Part shown: positions 1-7,971 of the stretch, in pieces | Layout of the letters: every line of letters starts with the position of its first letter | How positions within the stretch are numbered: position 1 is the first letter of the stretch | Assembly: GCA_946481025.1 (NCBI GenBank) | Contig: CAMLNA010000127.1 | Span: 1 to 12,314 of the forward strand | Length of the DNA: 12,314 nt | DNA from: an uncultured Rivibacter sp. | Lineage (GTDB): Bacteria; Pseudomonadota; Gammaproteobacteria; Burkholderiales; Burkholderiaceae | Direction of reading: 5' to 3' | Program-made: the position numbers and the translations under genes | The notes under the pieces: model-generated | What the model saw: only the letters and a program-made list of their open reading frames with translations | The model's database searches: none | Told to the model about the DNA's origin: nothing

Positions 1-895
1 GCGGGTTGCCGCCGAAGTCGGAGCTGATGATCGCGTCGTCGCCCAGCATCTCGGTCACCAGCGAATTGGCGCCGCCACCGAAGGTGGGGGCCAGCACCGT
101 GCCGCGTTCGTTGATCACGTACACGTCGCTCTGGCCCTGGTGGGTGCGCAGCTGGTTGATCTCCTGCTCGAAGTCCGAATAGTCGGCCGCGAACAGGTGG
201 GGCGGCAGGTCGAGCCGGTGCCAGCGCGGGTCGTCGCGGTCGAAGCCGCACTTGAAGTCGCAAGCCACCGGCGTGAGGCGGCCCTTCGCGTCTTCACGCA
301 GGCGAATCGGGTTGAGTTCCAGCGTCGTCATGCCGAAGTTGTGGAACAGCTCCCACAGCTTGGGCAGCTGCTGCACCAGCGGCGAGATGATTTCCTTGGG
401 AGCGCCGATCTCGCTCAGCGCATTGGCCACCACGAAGGCCTTGAGCCCGGTGAGGGGGTCGAACGGCACCTGCGCGACGTGGCGCTTGTCGACTTCCTCG
501 ATGTCCATGCCGCCCATGTGCGTGAGCGTCATGGTGGGCGCGCGGAAGTGGGTGGAGTCGCTGATGGAGAAGTACACCTCGTGCTTCGCCGGCACGCCGG
601 CCTCGAAGGTCACGCCGTTGGCCTTGGCGCGCGTGTGGCCCACCACGTGCTCCACGAAGTAGAGCCGCTCCTTCTCGGCCAGCGCCGCCTTCAGGTCCTT
701 CGCACGGCCGAGCAGCCCTGCCTTGCCCTTCTTGCCGATGCCGCCCTTGAACACCGGCTTGATGAAGACCTGCCCGTGGCGGTCGATCAGGGACTTGATC
801 TCCTCTTCGCTGGCCGCGGGGCCGAGCACTTCTGGAACAGGAAAGCCCGCGAACTGCAGCAAGCGGGCGCCGTGCAACATGCCGGTGATCTGCAT
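1..895 (-). CDS. ATP-citrate-lyase-like ATP-grasp CoA ligase subunit, N-terminal part (3' end beyond window)
   Basis: The first 298 residues are present and the frame is open to the left edge. The start is the ATG at 895, preceded by a good ribosome site (AGGAGA, about 5 nt upstream). Residues 1-220 read as a succinyl-CoA-synthetase-beta-like ATP-grasp fold: a lysine/glycine-rich loop (K47, K50-G51-G52) and a metal/nucleotide segment ELNPIRL at 193-199, followed by D213. After about residue 255 a second domain begins with a glycine-rich stretch (FGGGAN, 272-277) and SDFGGNP at the break, resembling the citrate-binding domain of ATP-citrate lyase. The expected reaction is ATP-dependent formation of an acyl-CoA from citrate or a similar carboxylate. 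The catalytic-histidine and CoA-binding half would be on a partner subunit, probably downstream and outside the window. The substrate cannot be read from sequence; citrate, methylcitrate, malate or succinate are all possible. A terminator separates it from the prp operon, so it probably has its own promoter. Confidence 0.8.
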   Translation of the reverse strand, partial: MQITGMLHGARLLQFAGFPVPEVLGPAASEEEIKSLIDRHGQVFIKPVFKGGIGKKGKAGLLGRAKDLKAALAEKERLYFVEHVVGHTRAKANGVTFEAGVPAKHEVYFSISDSTHFRAPTMTLTHMGGMDIEEVDKRHVAQVPFDPLTGLKAFVVANALSEIGAPKEIISPLVQQLPKLWELFHNFGMTTLELNPIRLREDAKGRLTPVACDFKCGFDRDDPRWHRLDLPPHLFAADYSDFEQEINQLRTHQGQSDVYVINERGTVLAPTFGGGANSLVTEMLGDDAIISSDFGGNP

Positions 896-996
896 GCGTT
901 GTCTCCTGGCGTTGGGGTCTGGCTGGCGAACCCGTGCAAGGCTAGGAATGCAAGCTGTCGATTGGCCGTCAGACCCTGATGGCGAGTCGGCAAAGC

Positions 997-1028
997 AAAG
1001 AGGGCCACTCGCACGAGTGGCCCTCTTT
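997..1028 (-). terminator. Rho-independent terminator after the PEP-CTERM gene
   Basis: A perfect 14-bp stem (997-1010 paired with 1015-1028, arm AAAGAGGGCCACTC) closes a 4-nt loop. It starts 36 nt after the stop of the PEP-CTERM gene and about 100 nt before the start of the ligase gene. On the minus strand the stem ends in TTT followed by GCTTTG, a short broken T-run. The plus strand also ends in TTTCT, so it could work both ways, but no plus-strand gene runs into it. It probably ends the transcript that contains the PEP-CTERM gene, possibly the whole prp operon. Confidence 0.85.
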
Positions 1029-1064
1029 CTCGCTGGGGCAACCGAGCTGGGCGGCTGGCCTACT

Positions 1065-1658
1065 TCATCGTTGGGCCGCCGCGGCGCGGCGCCGCGCCAG
1101 CCAGCCGACGATGCCCAGGCCGGCTGCCAGCAGTGCATACGTCTGCGGCTCGGGCACCGGCGTGATGAGGGCGGCATGCGACAGATCCTGCGTCATGCCG
1201 TTGCCGTTGACCGAAACGCCGAGCATCGAATAGTCGATGCTGCTGATGCCGGTCGTGCCGCCGTTGAAGAGGTACATGCTGAACGAGTTCGCGCCCATCA
1301 GCGAGATGGCGAAGAAGCCGGTGATCGCGGTGTCGAAGGTCAGCGTGCCGGACGTTCCGTTCGAGCTGGCGGTGAACGGGCCGCTGCCGACGTCGTCGCT
1401 CGTGCCGACGAGCACCCAGGGCACGTTGCCGACGAAGGACTGGAAGTCCATCTGCGCCTGCATCAGGAAGTCATCGCGCTGCTGGACGTCGTTGCCCGCC
1501 CAGGCGCCCGAGCATGCGAGTGCGTCCGGCTCGAACCCGGTGGTCATCACCCCCCCGTTGTTGCAGCTGAGGCCCGTGGCGGTGAGGGCCGCGTGGGCAG
1601 GCACGGCAAGCGCCGACAACGCAGCCGCAGACAGGAGAGAGCGTGTGAGCCAATGCAT
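1065..1658 (-). CDS. PEP-CTERM sorting-signal secreted protein of unknown function
   Basis: 197 residues. The start is the ATG at 1658, which has GGAGG 6 nt upstream; an upstream in-frame start at 1757 has no such support and would bury the signal peptide. Residues 1-24 form a Sec signal peptide (W3 to R6, a hydrophobic Ala/Leu core, then AHA-A cleavage near 23/24). The mature part is Gly/Ser/Asn/Thr-rich, as in beta-rich extracellular proteins, with two cysteines (C32 and C49) in SCNNGG and ALACSG contexts that could form a disulfide. The C-terminus is a textbook PEP-CTERM tripartite signal: VPEP at 168-171, a hydrophobic helix at about 174-187, and an arginine cluster at 189-191. In such bacteria this signal is processed by an exosortase, usually linked to exopolysaccharide or biofilm surface. 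No exosortase is in the window. No terminator is visible between prpF and this gene (108 nt gap), so it may be co-transcribed. Its function is not recognised. Confidence 0.9.
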   Translation of the reverse strand: MHWLTRSLLSAAALSALAVPAHAALTATGLSCNNGGVMTTGFEPDALACSGAWAGNDVQQRDDFLMQAQMDFQSFVGNVPWVLVGTSDDVGSGPFTASSNGTSGTLTFDTAITGFFAISLMGANSFSMYLFNGGTTGISSIDYSMLGVSVNGNGMTQDLSHAALITPVPEPQTYALLAAGLGIVGWLARRRAAAAQR

Positions 1659-1766
1659 GGCAGACCTCCGTGGGTAGTGGCCGATGTCAAGCGCGCCGTC
1701 GCCCTTGAGCTGCTCGGACAATAGGCCTTCCTCTCGCACAACGGCGGGTCTTTTCACCCTCTCGTC

Positions 1767-2984
1767 TCAGCTTTCACCTTTCGATACGCCGCTGCGGAAT
1801 GCGTCGTCCGGCACGCGCACGAACCCTTCCATCAGCACCCGCGCACTCCGGCTCATGATGGCCTTCGTGACCACCCATTCGCCGTCGACCCGTCGTGCCT
1901 CGGCACCGACCCGCAAGGTGCCCGACGGGTGGCCGAACCGCACCGCCTGGCGCTCGCCGCCGCCGGCCGCGAGGTTGACCAGCGTGCCCGGGATGGCGGC
2001 TGCGGTGCCGATGGCCACCGCGGCGGTGCCCATCATCGCGTGGTGCAGCTTGCCCATCGACAGGGCCCGCACCAGCAGATCCACGTCACCGGCCGCCACC
2101 GGCTTGCCGCTGGAGGCGGTGTAGTCGCGGGGCGGGGCGACGAAGGCGATCTTCGGCGTGTGCTGGCGGGTGGCCGCTTCATCGACATGCCGGATGAGGC
2201 CCATGCGCACCGCGCCGTGCGCCCGAATGGTTTCGAACATCGCGAGCGCCCGGGCGTCGCCGTTGATCGCGTCCTGCAGTTCGCACCCCGTGTAACCGAT
2301 CGCTTCGGCATTCACGAAGATGGTCGGGATGCCGGCGTTGATCATCGTCGCCTGGAGCGTGCCGACGCCCGGCACCTCGAGGTCGTCGACGAGCCGGCCG
2401 GTGGGGAACATGGAGCCGCCCGCGCCCTCTTCTTCGGCGGCCGGGTCCATGAACTCCAGCTGCACTTCGGCGGCGGGGAAGGTGACGCCGTCGAGTTCGA
2501 AGTCGCCGGTCTCCTGCACCGCCCCCCCGGTGACGGGCACGTGCGCGACGATGGTCTTGCCGATGTTGGCCTGCCAGATGCGCACGACGGCCACACCGTC
2601 GTGCGGCACGCGGCTGGCATCGACGAGTCCGTTTTCGATGGCGAACGGACCGACCGCCGACGACAGGTTGCCGCAGTTGCCGCTCCAGTCCACGAAGGGC
2701 TTGTCGATGGACACCTGGCCGAAGAGGTAGTCCACGTCGTGACCAGGCCGCGTGCTCTTCGAGACGATGACCGCCTTGCTGGTGCTCGACGTGGCGCCGC
2801 CCATGCCGTCGATCTGCTTGCCGTAGGGGTCGGGACTGCCGATCACCCGCAACAACAGCGCATCACGAGCCTTGCCCGGCTGCCGTGCGGCTTCGGGGAG
2901 GTCTTGCAGGCGGAAGAACACGCCCTTGCTGGTGCCGCCACGCATGTAGGTGGCGGGAATGCCGATCTGCGGGGTGCGGGCCAT
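1767..2984 (-). CDS. prpF: PrpF, 2-methylaconitate cis-trans isomerase
   Basis: 405 residues, the usual size for the family. PrpF has the diaminopimelate-epimerase fold and isomerises the methylaconitate product of AcnD so that an ordinary aconitase can hydrate it to 2-methylisocitrate. Family signatures are clear: ATYMRGGTSKG at 11-21, IDGMGGATSSTSK at 58-70, whose K70 matches the lysine reported as functionally critical in characterised PrpF, and SGNCGN at 101-106 (C104). MMGTAAVAIG lies at 317-326. The ATG at 2984 is preferred: it sits 2 nt after the acnD stop, with GGAAGG about 10 nt upstream. A TTG at 2990 would overlap the acnD stop and is a less likely alternative. The tight spacing implies translational coupling to acnD, which fits the known obligate pairing of the two enzymes. 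Confidence 0.96.
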   Translation of the reverse strand: MARTPQIGIPATYMRGGTSKGVFFRLQDLPEAARQPGKARDALLLRVIGSPDPYGKQIDGMGGATSSTSKAVIVSKSTRPGHDVDYLFGQVSIDKPFVDWSGNCGNLSSAVGPFAIENGLVDASRVPHDGVAVVRIWQANIGKTIVAHVPVTGGAVQETGDFELDGVTFPAAEVQLEFMDPAAEEEGAGGSMFPTGRLVDDLEVPGVGTLQATMINAGIPTIFVNAEAIGYTGCELQDAINGDARALAMFETIRAHGAVRMGLIRHVDEAATRQHTPKIAFVAPPRDYTASSGKPVAAGDVDLLVRALSMGKLHHAMMGTAAVAIGTAAAIPGTLVNLAAGGGERQAVRFGHPSGTLRVGAEARRVDGEWVVTKAIMSRSARVLMEGFVRVPDDAFRSGVSKGES

Positions 2985-2986
2985 GC

Positions 2987-5584
2987 TCAAGCTGCCTTCC
3001 GGTTGGATTCGAGGAAGTCCTGCGCGAAGCGCTGCAGCACGCCGCCGGCCTCGTAGATGGACACTTCCTCGGCGGTGTCGAGGCGGCAGGTCACCGGCAC
3101 CTCCACGCGCGCCCCGCCCCTGCGGTGGATCACCAGCGTGAGCGTGGCGCGCGGCGTGCGTTCACCCGTCACGTCGAAGGTCTCGGTGCCGTCGATCGCC
3201 AGGGTCTTGCGGTTGACGCCAGGCTTGAATTCGAGCGGCAGCACGCCCATGCCGATGAGGTTGGTGCGGTGGATGCGCTCGAAGCCTTCGGCGACGATGG
3301 CTTCCACGCCGGCGAGCCGCACGCCCTTGGCGGCCCAGTCGCGCGACGAACCCTGGCCGTAGTCGGCGCCGGCCACCACGATGAGCGGCTGCCTGCGCTG
3401 CATGTAGGTCTCGATCGCCTCCCACATGCGCGTGATGGCGCCTTCAGGCTCGATGCGTGCCAGCGAGCCGGACTTCACCTGGCCGTCCACGACGACCATC
3501 TCGTTCTTCAGCGTCGGGTTCGCGAACGTCGCGCGCTGCGCGGTGAGGTGGTCACCGCGGTGGGTGGCATAGGAGTTGAAGTCCTCTTCCGGCAAGCCCA
3601 TCCTCGCGAGGTATTCCCCTGCGGCGCTGTCGGGCAGGATCGCGTTGGACGGCGACAGGTGGTCGGTCGTGATGTTGTCGCCCAGCACCGCGAGCGGCCG
3701 CATGCCGCGAAGCGTGCGAACGCCCGCCAGCGCGCCTTCCCAGTAAGGCGGGCGCCGGATGTAGGTGCTGTGCGGGCGCCAGTCGTACAGCGGCTTCACC
3801 TGCTCGTTCGATGCGACACGCTGCTCGAACATCGGGATGTAGACGTCGCGGAACTGCTGCGGCTTCACGGCCCGCGAAACGATCGCATCGATCTCCTCGT
3901 CGGTCGGCCAGAGGTCTTTCAGCGTGACGGGCTTGCCGGTCTTGTCGACGCCGAAGCTGTCCTTCTCGATGTCGAAGCGCACCGTGCCGGCGATCGCATA
4001 GGCCACCACGAGCGGCGGCGAGGCCAGGAAGGCCTGCTTCGCATACGGGTGGATGCGGCCGTCGAAGTTGCGGTTGCCCGAGAGCACCGCCGTGGCGTAC
4101 AGGTCGCGGTCGATGATCTCCTGCTGGATCTTCGGGTCGAGCGCGCCCGACATGCCGTTGCAGGTGGTGCAGGCGAAGGCGACGATGCCGAAGCCGAGTT
4201 GCTCGAGTTCGTGCTTGAGGCCCGCTTCCTCGAGGTACAGCGCCACGGCCTTGGAGCCGGGGGCCAGCGAGCTTTTCACCCAGGGCTTGCGTTGCAGGCC
4301 CAGCCGATTGGCGTTGCGCGCCAAGAGGCCCGCCGCGATCACGTTGCGCGGGTTGCTGGTGTTGGTGCAGCTCGTGATGGCCGCGATGATCACCGCGCCG
4401 TCGGGCATCTTGCCGGTCTCCAGCGCCCACGGTCCCGCGATGCCCTTGGCGGCGAGGTCGGTGGTGGCCACGCGCGCATGCGGGTTCGAAGGACCCGCCA
4501 TGTTGCGCACCACGCTCGACAGGTCGAACTGCAGCGTGCGCTCGTACTTCGCGGTCTTGAGCGCTTCGGCCCACAGGCCGGTGTGCCTGGCATACGTCTC
4601 GACCAGCTGCACCTGTTCGTCGCTGCGGCCGGTGAGCCTGAGGTAGTCGAGGGTCTGCCGGTCGATGAAGAACATCGCCGCGGTGGCCCCGTACTCGGGC
4701 GCCATGTTGGAGATGGTGGCGCGGTCGCCCAGCGTGAGCGCCGCGGCGCCCTCGCCCCGGAACTCGAGGTACGCGCCCACCACCTTCTGCCTGCGCAGGA
4801 ACTCGGTGAGCGCCAGCACGACGTCGGTGGCGGTGATGCCGGGCTGCGGCTTGCCTGAAAGCTCCACGCCCACGATCTCGGGCAGGCGCATCCATGAGGC
4901 ACGGCCCAGCATCACGTTCTCGGCCTCCAGCCCGCCCACGCCCACCGCAATGACGCCCAGCGCATCGACGTGAGGCGTGTGGCTGTCGGTGCCGACCAGC
5001 GTGTCGGGGAAGGCCACGCCGTCCTGCGCATGGATCACCGGCGACATCCGCTCCAGGTTGATCTGGTGCATGATCCCGTTCCCCGCCGGGATCACGTCGA
5101 CGTTCCTGAACGCGAGCTTGGTCCACTCGATGAAGTGGAAGCGGTCCTCGTTGCGGCGGTCCTCGATCGCACGGTTCTTCTCGAACGCCTTCGGGTCGAA
5201 CCCGCCGCACTCCACCGCGAGCGAATGGTCGACGATCAGCTGCACCGGCACCACCGGGTTCACCTGGGCCGGGTCACCGCCCTGCTGCGCGATGGCATCG
5301 CGCAGGCCCGCCAGGTCCACCAGCGCCGTCTGCCCCAGGATGTCGTGGCAGACCACCCGCGCCGGGAACCACGGGAAGTCGCGTTCGCGCCGGCCTTCGA
5401 CGATCTGCACGAGGCATTCGCGCAGGATGGCCGGCTCACAGCGGCGCACCAGGTTCTCGGCATGCACGCGCGAGGTGTAGGGCAGCGTGTCCCAGGCGCC
5501 GGGGCGGATCTCCTCGACCGCGGCGCGCGCATCGAAGTAGTCCAGCGCGGTGCCCGGCAGTGGCTTGCGGTAGGCGGTGTTCAT
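2987..5584 (-). CDS. acnD: AcnD, Fe/S-dependent 2-methylcitrate dehydratase
   Basis: 865 residues, the normal length for AcnD of the aconitase-A superfamily. It dehydrates 2-methylcitrate in place of the cofactor-free PrpD enzyme; the product needs PrpF to enter the cycle. The three cysteines that should hold the [4Fe-4S] cluster are all visible: C406 in TSCTNTSNP, and C472 and C475 in ACTTCNG. Substrate-site motifs of the family are also present: VGTDSHTPH at 197-205 and YGQGSSRDW at 742-750 in the C-terminal swivelling domain. The start is the ATG at 5584 (MNTAYRKPLPG), which matches the family N-terminus; a longer frame to 5674 would run through the inverted repeat and is not credible. The ribosome site is weak (AAAGACC). 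The gene lies 142 nt after prpC, the only sizeable gap in the operon, and is followed after 2 nt by prpF. Confidence 0.97.
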   Translation of the reverse strand: MNTAYRKPLPGTALDYFDARAAVEEIRPGAWDTLPYTSRVHAENLVRRCEPAILRECLVQIVEGRRERDFPWFPARVVCHDILGQTALVDLAGLRDAIAQQGGDPAQVNPVVPVQLIVDHSLAVECGGFDPKAFEKNRAIEDRRNEDRFHFIEWTKLAFRNVDVIPAGNGIMHQINLERMSPVIHAQDGVAFPDTLVGTDSHTPHVDALGVIAVGVGGLEAENVMLGRASWMRLPEIVGVELSGKPQPGITATDVVLALTEFLRRQKVVGAYLEFRGEGAAALTLGDRATISNMAPEYGATAAMFFIDRQTLDYLRLTGRSDEQVQLVETYARHTGLWAEALKTAKYERTLQFDLSSVVRNMAGPSNPHARVATTDLAAKGIAGPWALETGKMPDGAVIIAAITSCTNTSNPRNVIAAGLLARNANRLGLQRKPWVKSSLAPGSKAVALYLEEAGLKHELEQLGFGIVAFACTTCNGMSGALDPKIQQEIIDRDLYATAVLSGNRNFDGRIHPYAKQAFLASPPLVVAYAIAGTVRFDIEKDSFGVDKTGKPVTLKDLWPTDEEIDAIVSRAVKPQQFRDVYIPMFEQRVASNEQVKPLYDWRPHSTYIRRPPYWEGALAGVRTLRGMRPLAVLGDNITTDHLSPSNAILPDSAAGEYLARMGLPEEDFNSYATHRGDHLTAQRATFANPTLKNEMVVVDGQVKSGSLARIEPEGAITRMWEAIETYMQRRQPLIVVAGADYGQGSSRDWAAKGVRLAGVEAIVAEGFERIHRTNLIGMGVLPLEFKPGVNRKTLAIDGTETFDVTGERTPRATLTLVIHRRGGARVEVPVTCRLDTAEEVSIYEAGGVLQRFAQDFLESNRKAA

Positions 5585-5630
5585 CGTGGGTCTTTGGATG
5601 ATGGGAGTGTTGGGCCGGCTGTCGAAATGC

Positions 5631-5721
5631 TTCACCACGGAGGCGCGGAAACGCGGAGACCACGGAGTGAACATCGCGCCTTCTCCGCGAATCTCCGCGT
5701 TCTCCGTGCCTCCGCGGTGAA
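5631..5721. repeat. Long imperfect inverted repeat between prpC and acnD
   Basis: Two arms of roughly 38-40 nt face each other (about 5631-5671 and 5680-5721) around a short loop. Each arm is built from the motif CGGAG repeated at about 10-nt intervals: TTCACCACGGAGG and a further CGCGGAG on the left, mirrored by CTCCGCG, CTCCGTG and CCTCCGCGGTGAA on the right. The outer ends (TTCACC and GGTGAA) pair exactly; inside there are a few mismatches and a one-base offset. The element begins 5 nt beyond the prpC stop and leaves 46 nt before the acnD start. In RNA it would form a stable hairpin. It looks like a dispersed intergenic palindromic repeat of the REP/BIME kind and has no T-tract, so it is not called as a terminator. 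Confidence 0.85.
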
Positions 5722-5726
5722 TGTAT

Positions 5727-6890
5727 TCAGGCCCGGTCTTTCAGCGGCACGAACTTCAGGTCTTCCGGGCCGGTGTAGTTGGCGCTCGGGCGGATGATCT
5801 TGCCGTCGATGCGCTGCTCGATCACGTGGGCGCTCCAGCCGCTGGTGCGCGAGATCACGAACAGCGGCGTGAACATGGCCGTGGGCACGCCCATCATGTG
5901 ATAGCTCACCGCCGAGAACCAATCAAGGTTGGGAAACATCTTCTTGATCTCCCACATCACCGACTCCAGGCGCTCGGCGATGTCGAACATCTTCGTGTTC
6001 CTCGCGTCGGCGCTGAGTTCGCGCGCCACTTCCTTGATGACCTTGTTGCGCGGGTCGCTCACCGTGTAGACCGGGTGGCCGAAGCCGATGACCACTTCCT
6101 TGCGCTCGACGCGCGCGCGGATGTCGGCCTCGGCCTCGTCGGGGTTGTCGTAGCGCTTCTGGATCTCGAAGGCCACCTCGTTGGCGCCACCGTGCTTGGG
6201 GCCGCGCAGCGCACCGATGGCACCGGCGATGGCCGAATGCATGTCGGAGCCGGTGCCCGCGATCACGCGGCCGGTGAAGGTGGAGGCGTTGAACTCGTGC
6301 TCCGCATAGAGGATGAGCGAGGTGTGCATCGCGCGCACCCACAGGTCACTCGGCTTGCGGCCGTGCAGCAGGTGCAGGAAGTGGCCGCCGATGGAGTCGT
6401 CGTCGGTCTCGACGTCGATGCGCTTGCCGTTGTGGCTGAAGTGGTACCAGTACAGCAGCATCGAGCCCAGCGAAGCCATCAGCTTGTCGGCGATGTCGCG
6501 CGCGCCGGGGTGGTTGTGGTCGTCCTTCTCGGGGCTCAGGCAGCCGAGCGTGGAGACGGCCGTGCGCATCACGTCCATCGGGTGTGCCGAGGGCGGCAGC
6601 TGCTCGAGCACCGCCTTCACTGACGCGGGCACGCCGCGCAGGGCCCTGAGCTTGCGCTTGTAGGCGGCGAGCTCGGCCCCGTTGGGAAGCTTGCCGTGCA
6701 CCAGCAGGTGCGCGATCTCTTCGAACTCGCAGGCGGTGGCCACGTCGAGGATGTCGTAGCCGCGGTAGTGCAGGTCGTTGCCGGTGCGGCCCACGGTGCA
6801 CAGCGCGGTGTTGCCTGCGGCGGTGCCCGAGAGGGCGACGGACTTCTTTGGCTTGAAGCCGGTGGCGGGGGCGGTGGCGTTGTCGCTCAT
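5727..6890 (-). CDS. prpC: PrpC, 2-methylcitrate synthase
   Basis: 387 residues, citrate-synthase family, short type I form without the N-terminal extension of hexameric GltA. It condenses propionyl-CoA with oxaloacetate to 2-methylcitrate in the cytoplasm. Catalytic and substrate residues are in place: H198 in [11 protein letters not shown]233 in [10 protein letters not shown]272 in GFGHPVY and D323 in NLDWFSA. The N-terminal segment [19 protein letters not shown] is typical of PrpC and helps separate it from housekeeping GltA, as does the operon context. The start is the ATG at 6890, 16 nt after the prpB stop, with GAGGAG 8 nt upstream; the longer frame to 6983 would overlap prpB and is rejected. 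Residual activity with acetyl-CoA is possible, as known for the family. Confidence 0.97.
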   Translation of the reverse strand: MSDNATAPATGFKPKKSVALSGTAAGNTALCTVGRTGNDLHYRGYDILDVATACEFEEIAHLLVHGKLPNGAELAAYKRKLRALRGVPASVKAVLEQLPPSAHPMDVMRTAVSTLGCLSPEKDDHNHPGARDIADKLMASLGSMLLYWYHFSHNGKRIDVETDDDSIGGHFLHLLHGRKPSDLWVRAMHTSLILYAEHEFNASTFTGRVIAGTGSDMHSAIAGAIGALRGPKHGGANEVAFEIQKRYDNPDEAEADIRARVERKEVVIGFGHPVYTVSDPRNKVIKEVARELSADARNTKMFDIAERLESVMWEIKKMFPNLDWFSAVSYHMMGVPTAMFTPLFVISRTSGWSAHVIEQRIDGKIIRPSANYTGPEDLKFVPLKDRA

Positions 6891-6906
6891 GTCGTGTTCT
6901 CCTCGG

Positions 6907-7797
6907 TTACTTCCTGGCCGCGAACAGCGCGTCCAGTTTCTGCTCATAGGCGTGATACCCGATGCGCTCGTACAGCTCGTCACGCGTCTGCATCATGTCG
7001 ATCACGTTCTTCTGGTGCCCGTCTCGGCGGATCGCCTGGTACACGGCCTCAGCGGCCTTGTTCATCGCGCGGAAGGCCGACAGAGGGTAAAGCACCATCG
7101 CCACACCGGCGCCTTTCAGCTCCTCCACCGTGAACAGCGGCGTCTTGCCGAACTCGGTGATGTTGGCGAGCACCGGCACCTTCACCGCGTCGACGAACTT
7201 GCGATAGGTGGGCAGGTCATAGGCCGCCTCGGCAAAGATGCCGTCGGCCCCGGCTTCCACGCAGGCGATGGCGCGTTCGATGGCCGCATCCACGCCTTCC
7301 ATCTGGATCGCGTCGGTGCGGGCGATGAGGAAGAACTCCGCATCGGTCTTCGCATCGGCCGCCGCCTTCACCCGGTCGGCCATTTCCTGCTGCGACACGA
7401 TCTCCTTGCCGGGGCGGTGGCCGCAGCGCTTGGCCCCCACCTGGTCTTCGATGTGGCAGGCCGCCGCGCCGAACTTGATGAGGCTCTTGACCGTGCGCTC
7501 GATGTTGAACGCGCTCGGCCCGAAGCCGGTGTCGATGTCCACCATCAGCGGCAGCTCGCACACGTCGGTGATGCGGCGGATGTCGGTGAGCACGTCGTCG
7601 AGGTTGTTGATGCCGAGGTCGGGCATGCCCAGCGAGCCGGCCGCCACGCCGCCGCCCGACAGGTAGATCGAGCGGTAGCCGGCGCGCTGTGCCAGCAGCG
7701 CATGGTTGGCGTTGATGGCGCCGATGACTTGCAGCGGCTGCTCTTCACGCAGCGCGGCGCGGAAGCGCGCGCCAGGGGAGGAGGAACGGGTGGTCAT
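6907..7797 (-). CDS. prpB: PrpB, 2-methylisocitrate lyase
   Basis: 296 residues, the standard length. PrpB cleaves 2-methylisocitrate to pyruvate and succinate, the last step of the methylcitrate cycle. It belongs to the isocitrate-lyase/PEP-mutase superfamily with a TIM-barrel fold. The signature KRCGH loop with the catalytic cysteine is at 123-127 (C125). The Mg2+-binding region is VDIDTGFG at 86-93 (D87, D89), the phosphate/carboxylate loop is SGGG at 47-50, and ARTDA lies at 159-163. The start is the ATG at 7797, with AAGGA 7 nt upstream; an in-frame ATG at 7884 would place the start upstream of the predicted sigma54 transcription start and is rejected. It is the first gene of the operon and lies divergent from prpR. 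Confidence 0.97.
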   Translation of the reverse strand: MTTRSSSPGARFRAALREEQPLQVIGAINANHALLAQRAGYRSIYLSGGGVAAGSLGMPDLGINNLDDVLTDIRRITDVCELPLMVDIDTGFGPSAFNIERTVKSLIKFGAAACHIEDQVGAKRCGHRPGKEIVSQQEMADRVKAAADAKTDAEFFLIARTDAIQMEGVDAAIERAIACVEAGADGIFAEAAYDLPTYRKFVDAVKVPVLANITEFGKTPLFTVEELKGAGVAMVLYPLSAFRAMNKAAEAVYQAIRRDGHQKNVIDMMQTRDELYERIGYHAYEQKLDALFAARK

Positions 7798-7838
7798 GCT
7801 CGTGTCCTTCAGTTCATGAAACAGATGGCGCTGGGGGC

Positions 7839-7853
7839 GCAATGCGCGTGCCA
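7839..7853 (-). promoter_or_regulatory. Sigma54 (-24/-12) promoter of the prp operon
   Basis: On the minus strand the sequence reads TGGCACG-CGCA-TTGC, an exact match to the core sigma54 consensus TGGCACG-N4-TTGC, with the invariant GG and GC correctly spaced 10 nt apart. Taking the final C as -12, transcription would start near 7827, giving a leader of about 30 nt before the prpB ATG. A sigma54 promoter is what the divergent PrpR activator requires, so sequence and neighbour agree. Confidence 0.9.
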
Positions 7854-7881
7854 CCTTGCGCCGCACCGGCGCCAGCGACCG

Positions 7882-7894
7882 CAAGTGCTTGATT
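7882..7894 (-). promoter_or_regulatory. Probable IHF binding site
   Basis: On the minus strand AATCAAGCACTTG matches the IHF consensus WATCAANNNNTTR at every defined position. It lies about 60 nt upstream of the predicted start, between the sigma54 promoter and the upstream inverted repeat, which is the usual place for the bend that brings an enhancer-bound activator to sigma54 polymerase. The site is degenerate enough that chance matches occur, but position and context strengthen it. Confidence 0.65.
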
Positions 7895-7947
7895 TGAAAG
7901 CGGAAAGCTCCTTTTCACCACGAGATCTTTCCCGCCACCGGTTCCAG

Positions 7948-7971
7948 TATTGAAACAATGATGATTCAATA
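7948..7971. promoter_or_regulatory. Candidate PrpR upstream activating sequence
   Basis: An inverted repeat TATTGAA-N10-TTCAATA lies about 130 nt upstream of the predicted prpB start, in a notably AT-rich patch of an otherwise GC-rich region. The left half extends into ATTGAAACAAT, itself a small palindrome. It ends 21 nt before the prpR start codon, so a protein bound here could both activate prpB and limit its own synthesis. Assignment to PrpR is inference from position and symmetry. Confidence 0.65.

Noticed and set aside
1685..1690. A perfect TTGACA on the minus strand upstream of the PEP-CTERM gene, as a -35 box
   Set aside because: With normal spacing the -10 element would fall on the GGAGG ribosome site and start codon, and no TATAAT-like sequence is there.
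2885..4858. A 657-codon open frame on the plus strand opposite acnD and prpF
   Set aside because: It is antisense to strongly conserved enzymes, has biased Arg/His/Val composition, and shows no recognisable motif.
3552..5210. A 552-codon same-strand frame within acnD
   Set aside because: It is an out-of-frame shadow of acnD; the acnD frame holds all three cluster cysteines and family motifs throughout.
5631..5721. The prpC-acnD inverted repeat as an intrinsic terminator
   Set aside because: It has no T-run on the transcribed strand, is imperfect and long, and acnD/prpF downstream have no visible promoter of their own.
7889..7917. TTGATT and TTTTCA with 17-nt spacing as a sigma70 promoter for prpR
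   Set aside because: The -10 element shares only two positions with TATAAT; too weak to call, although some promoter for prpR must lie in this gap.
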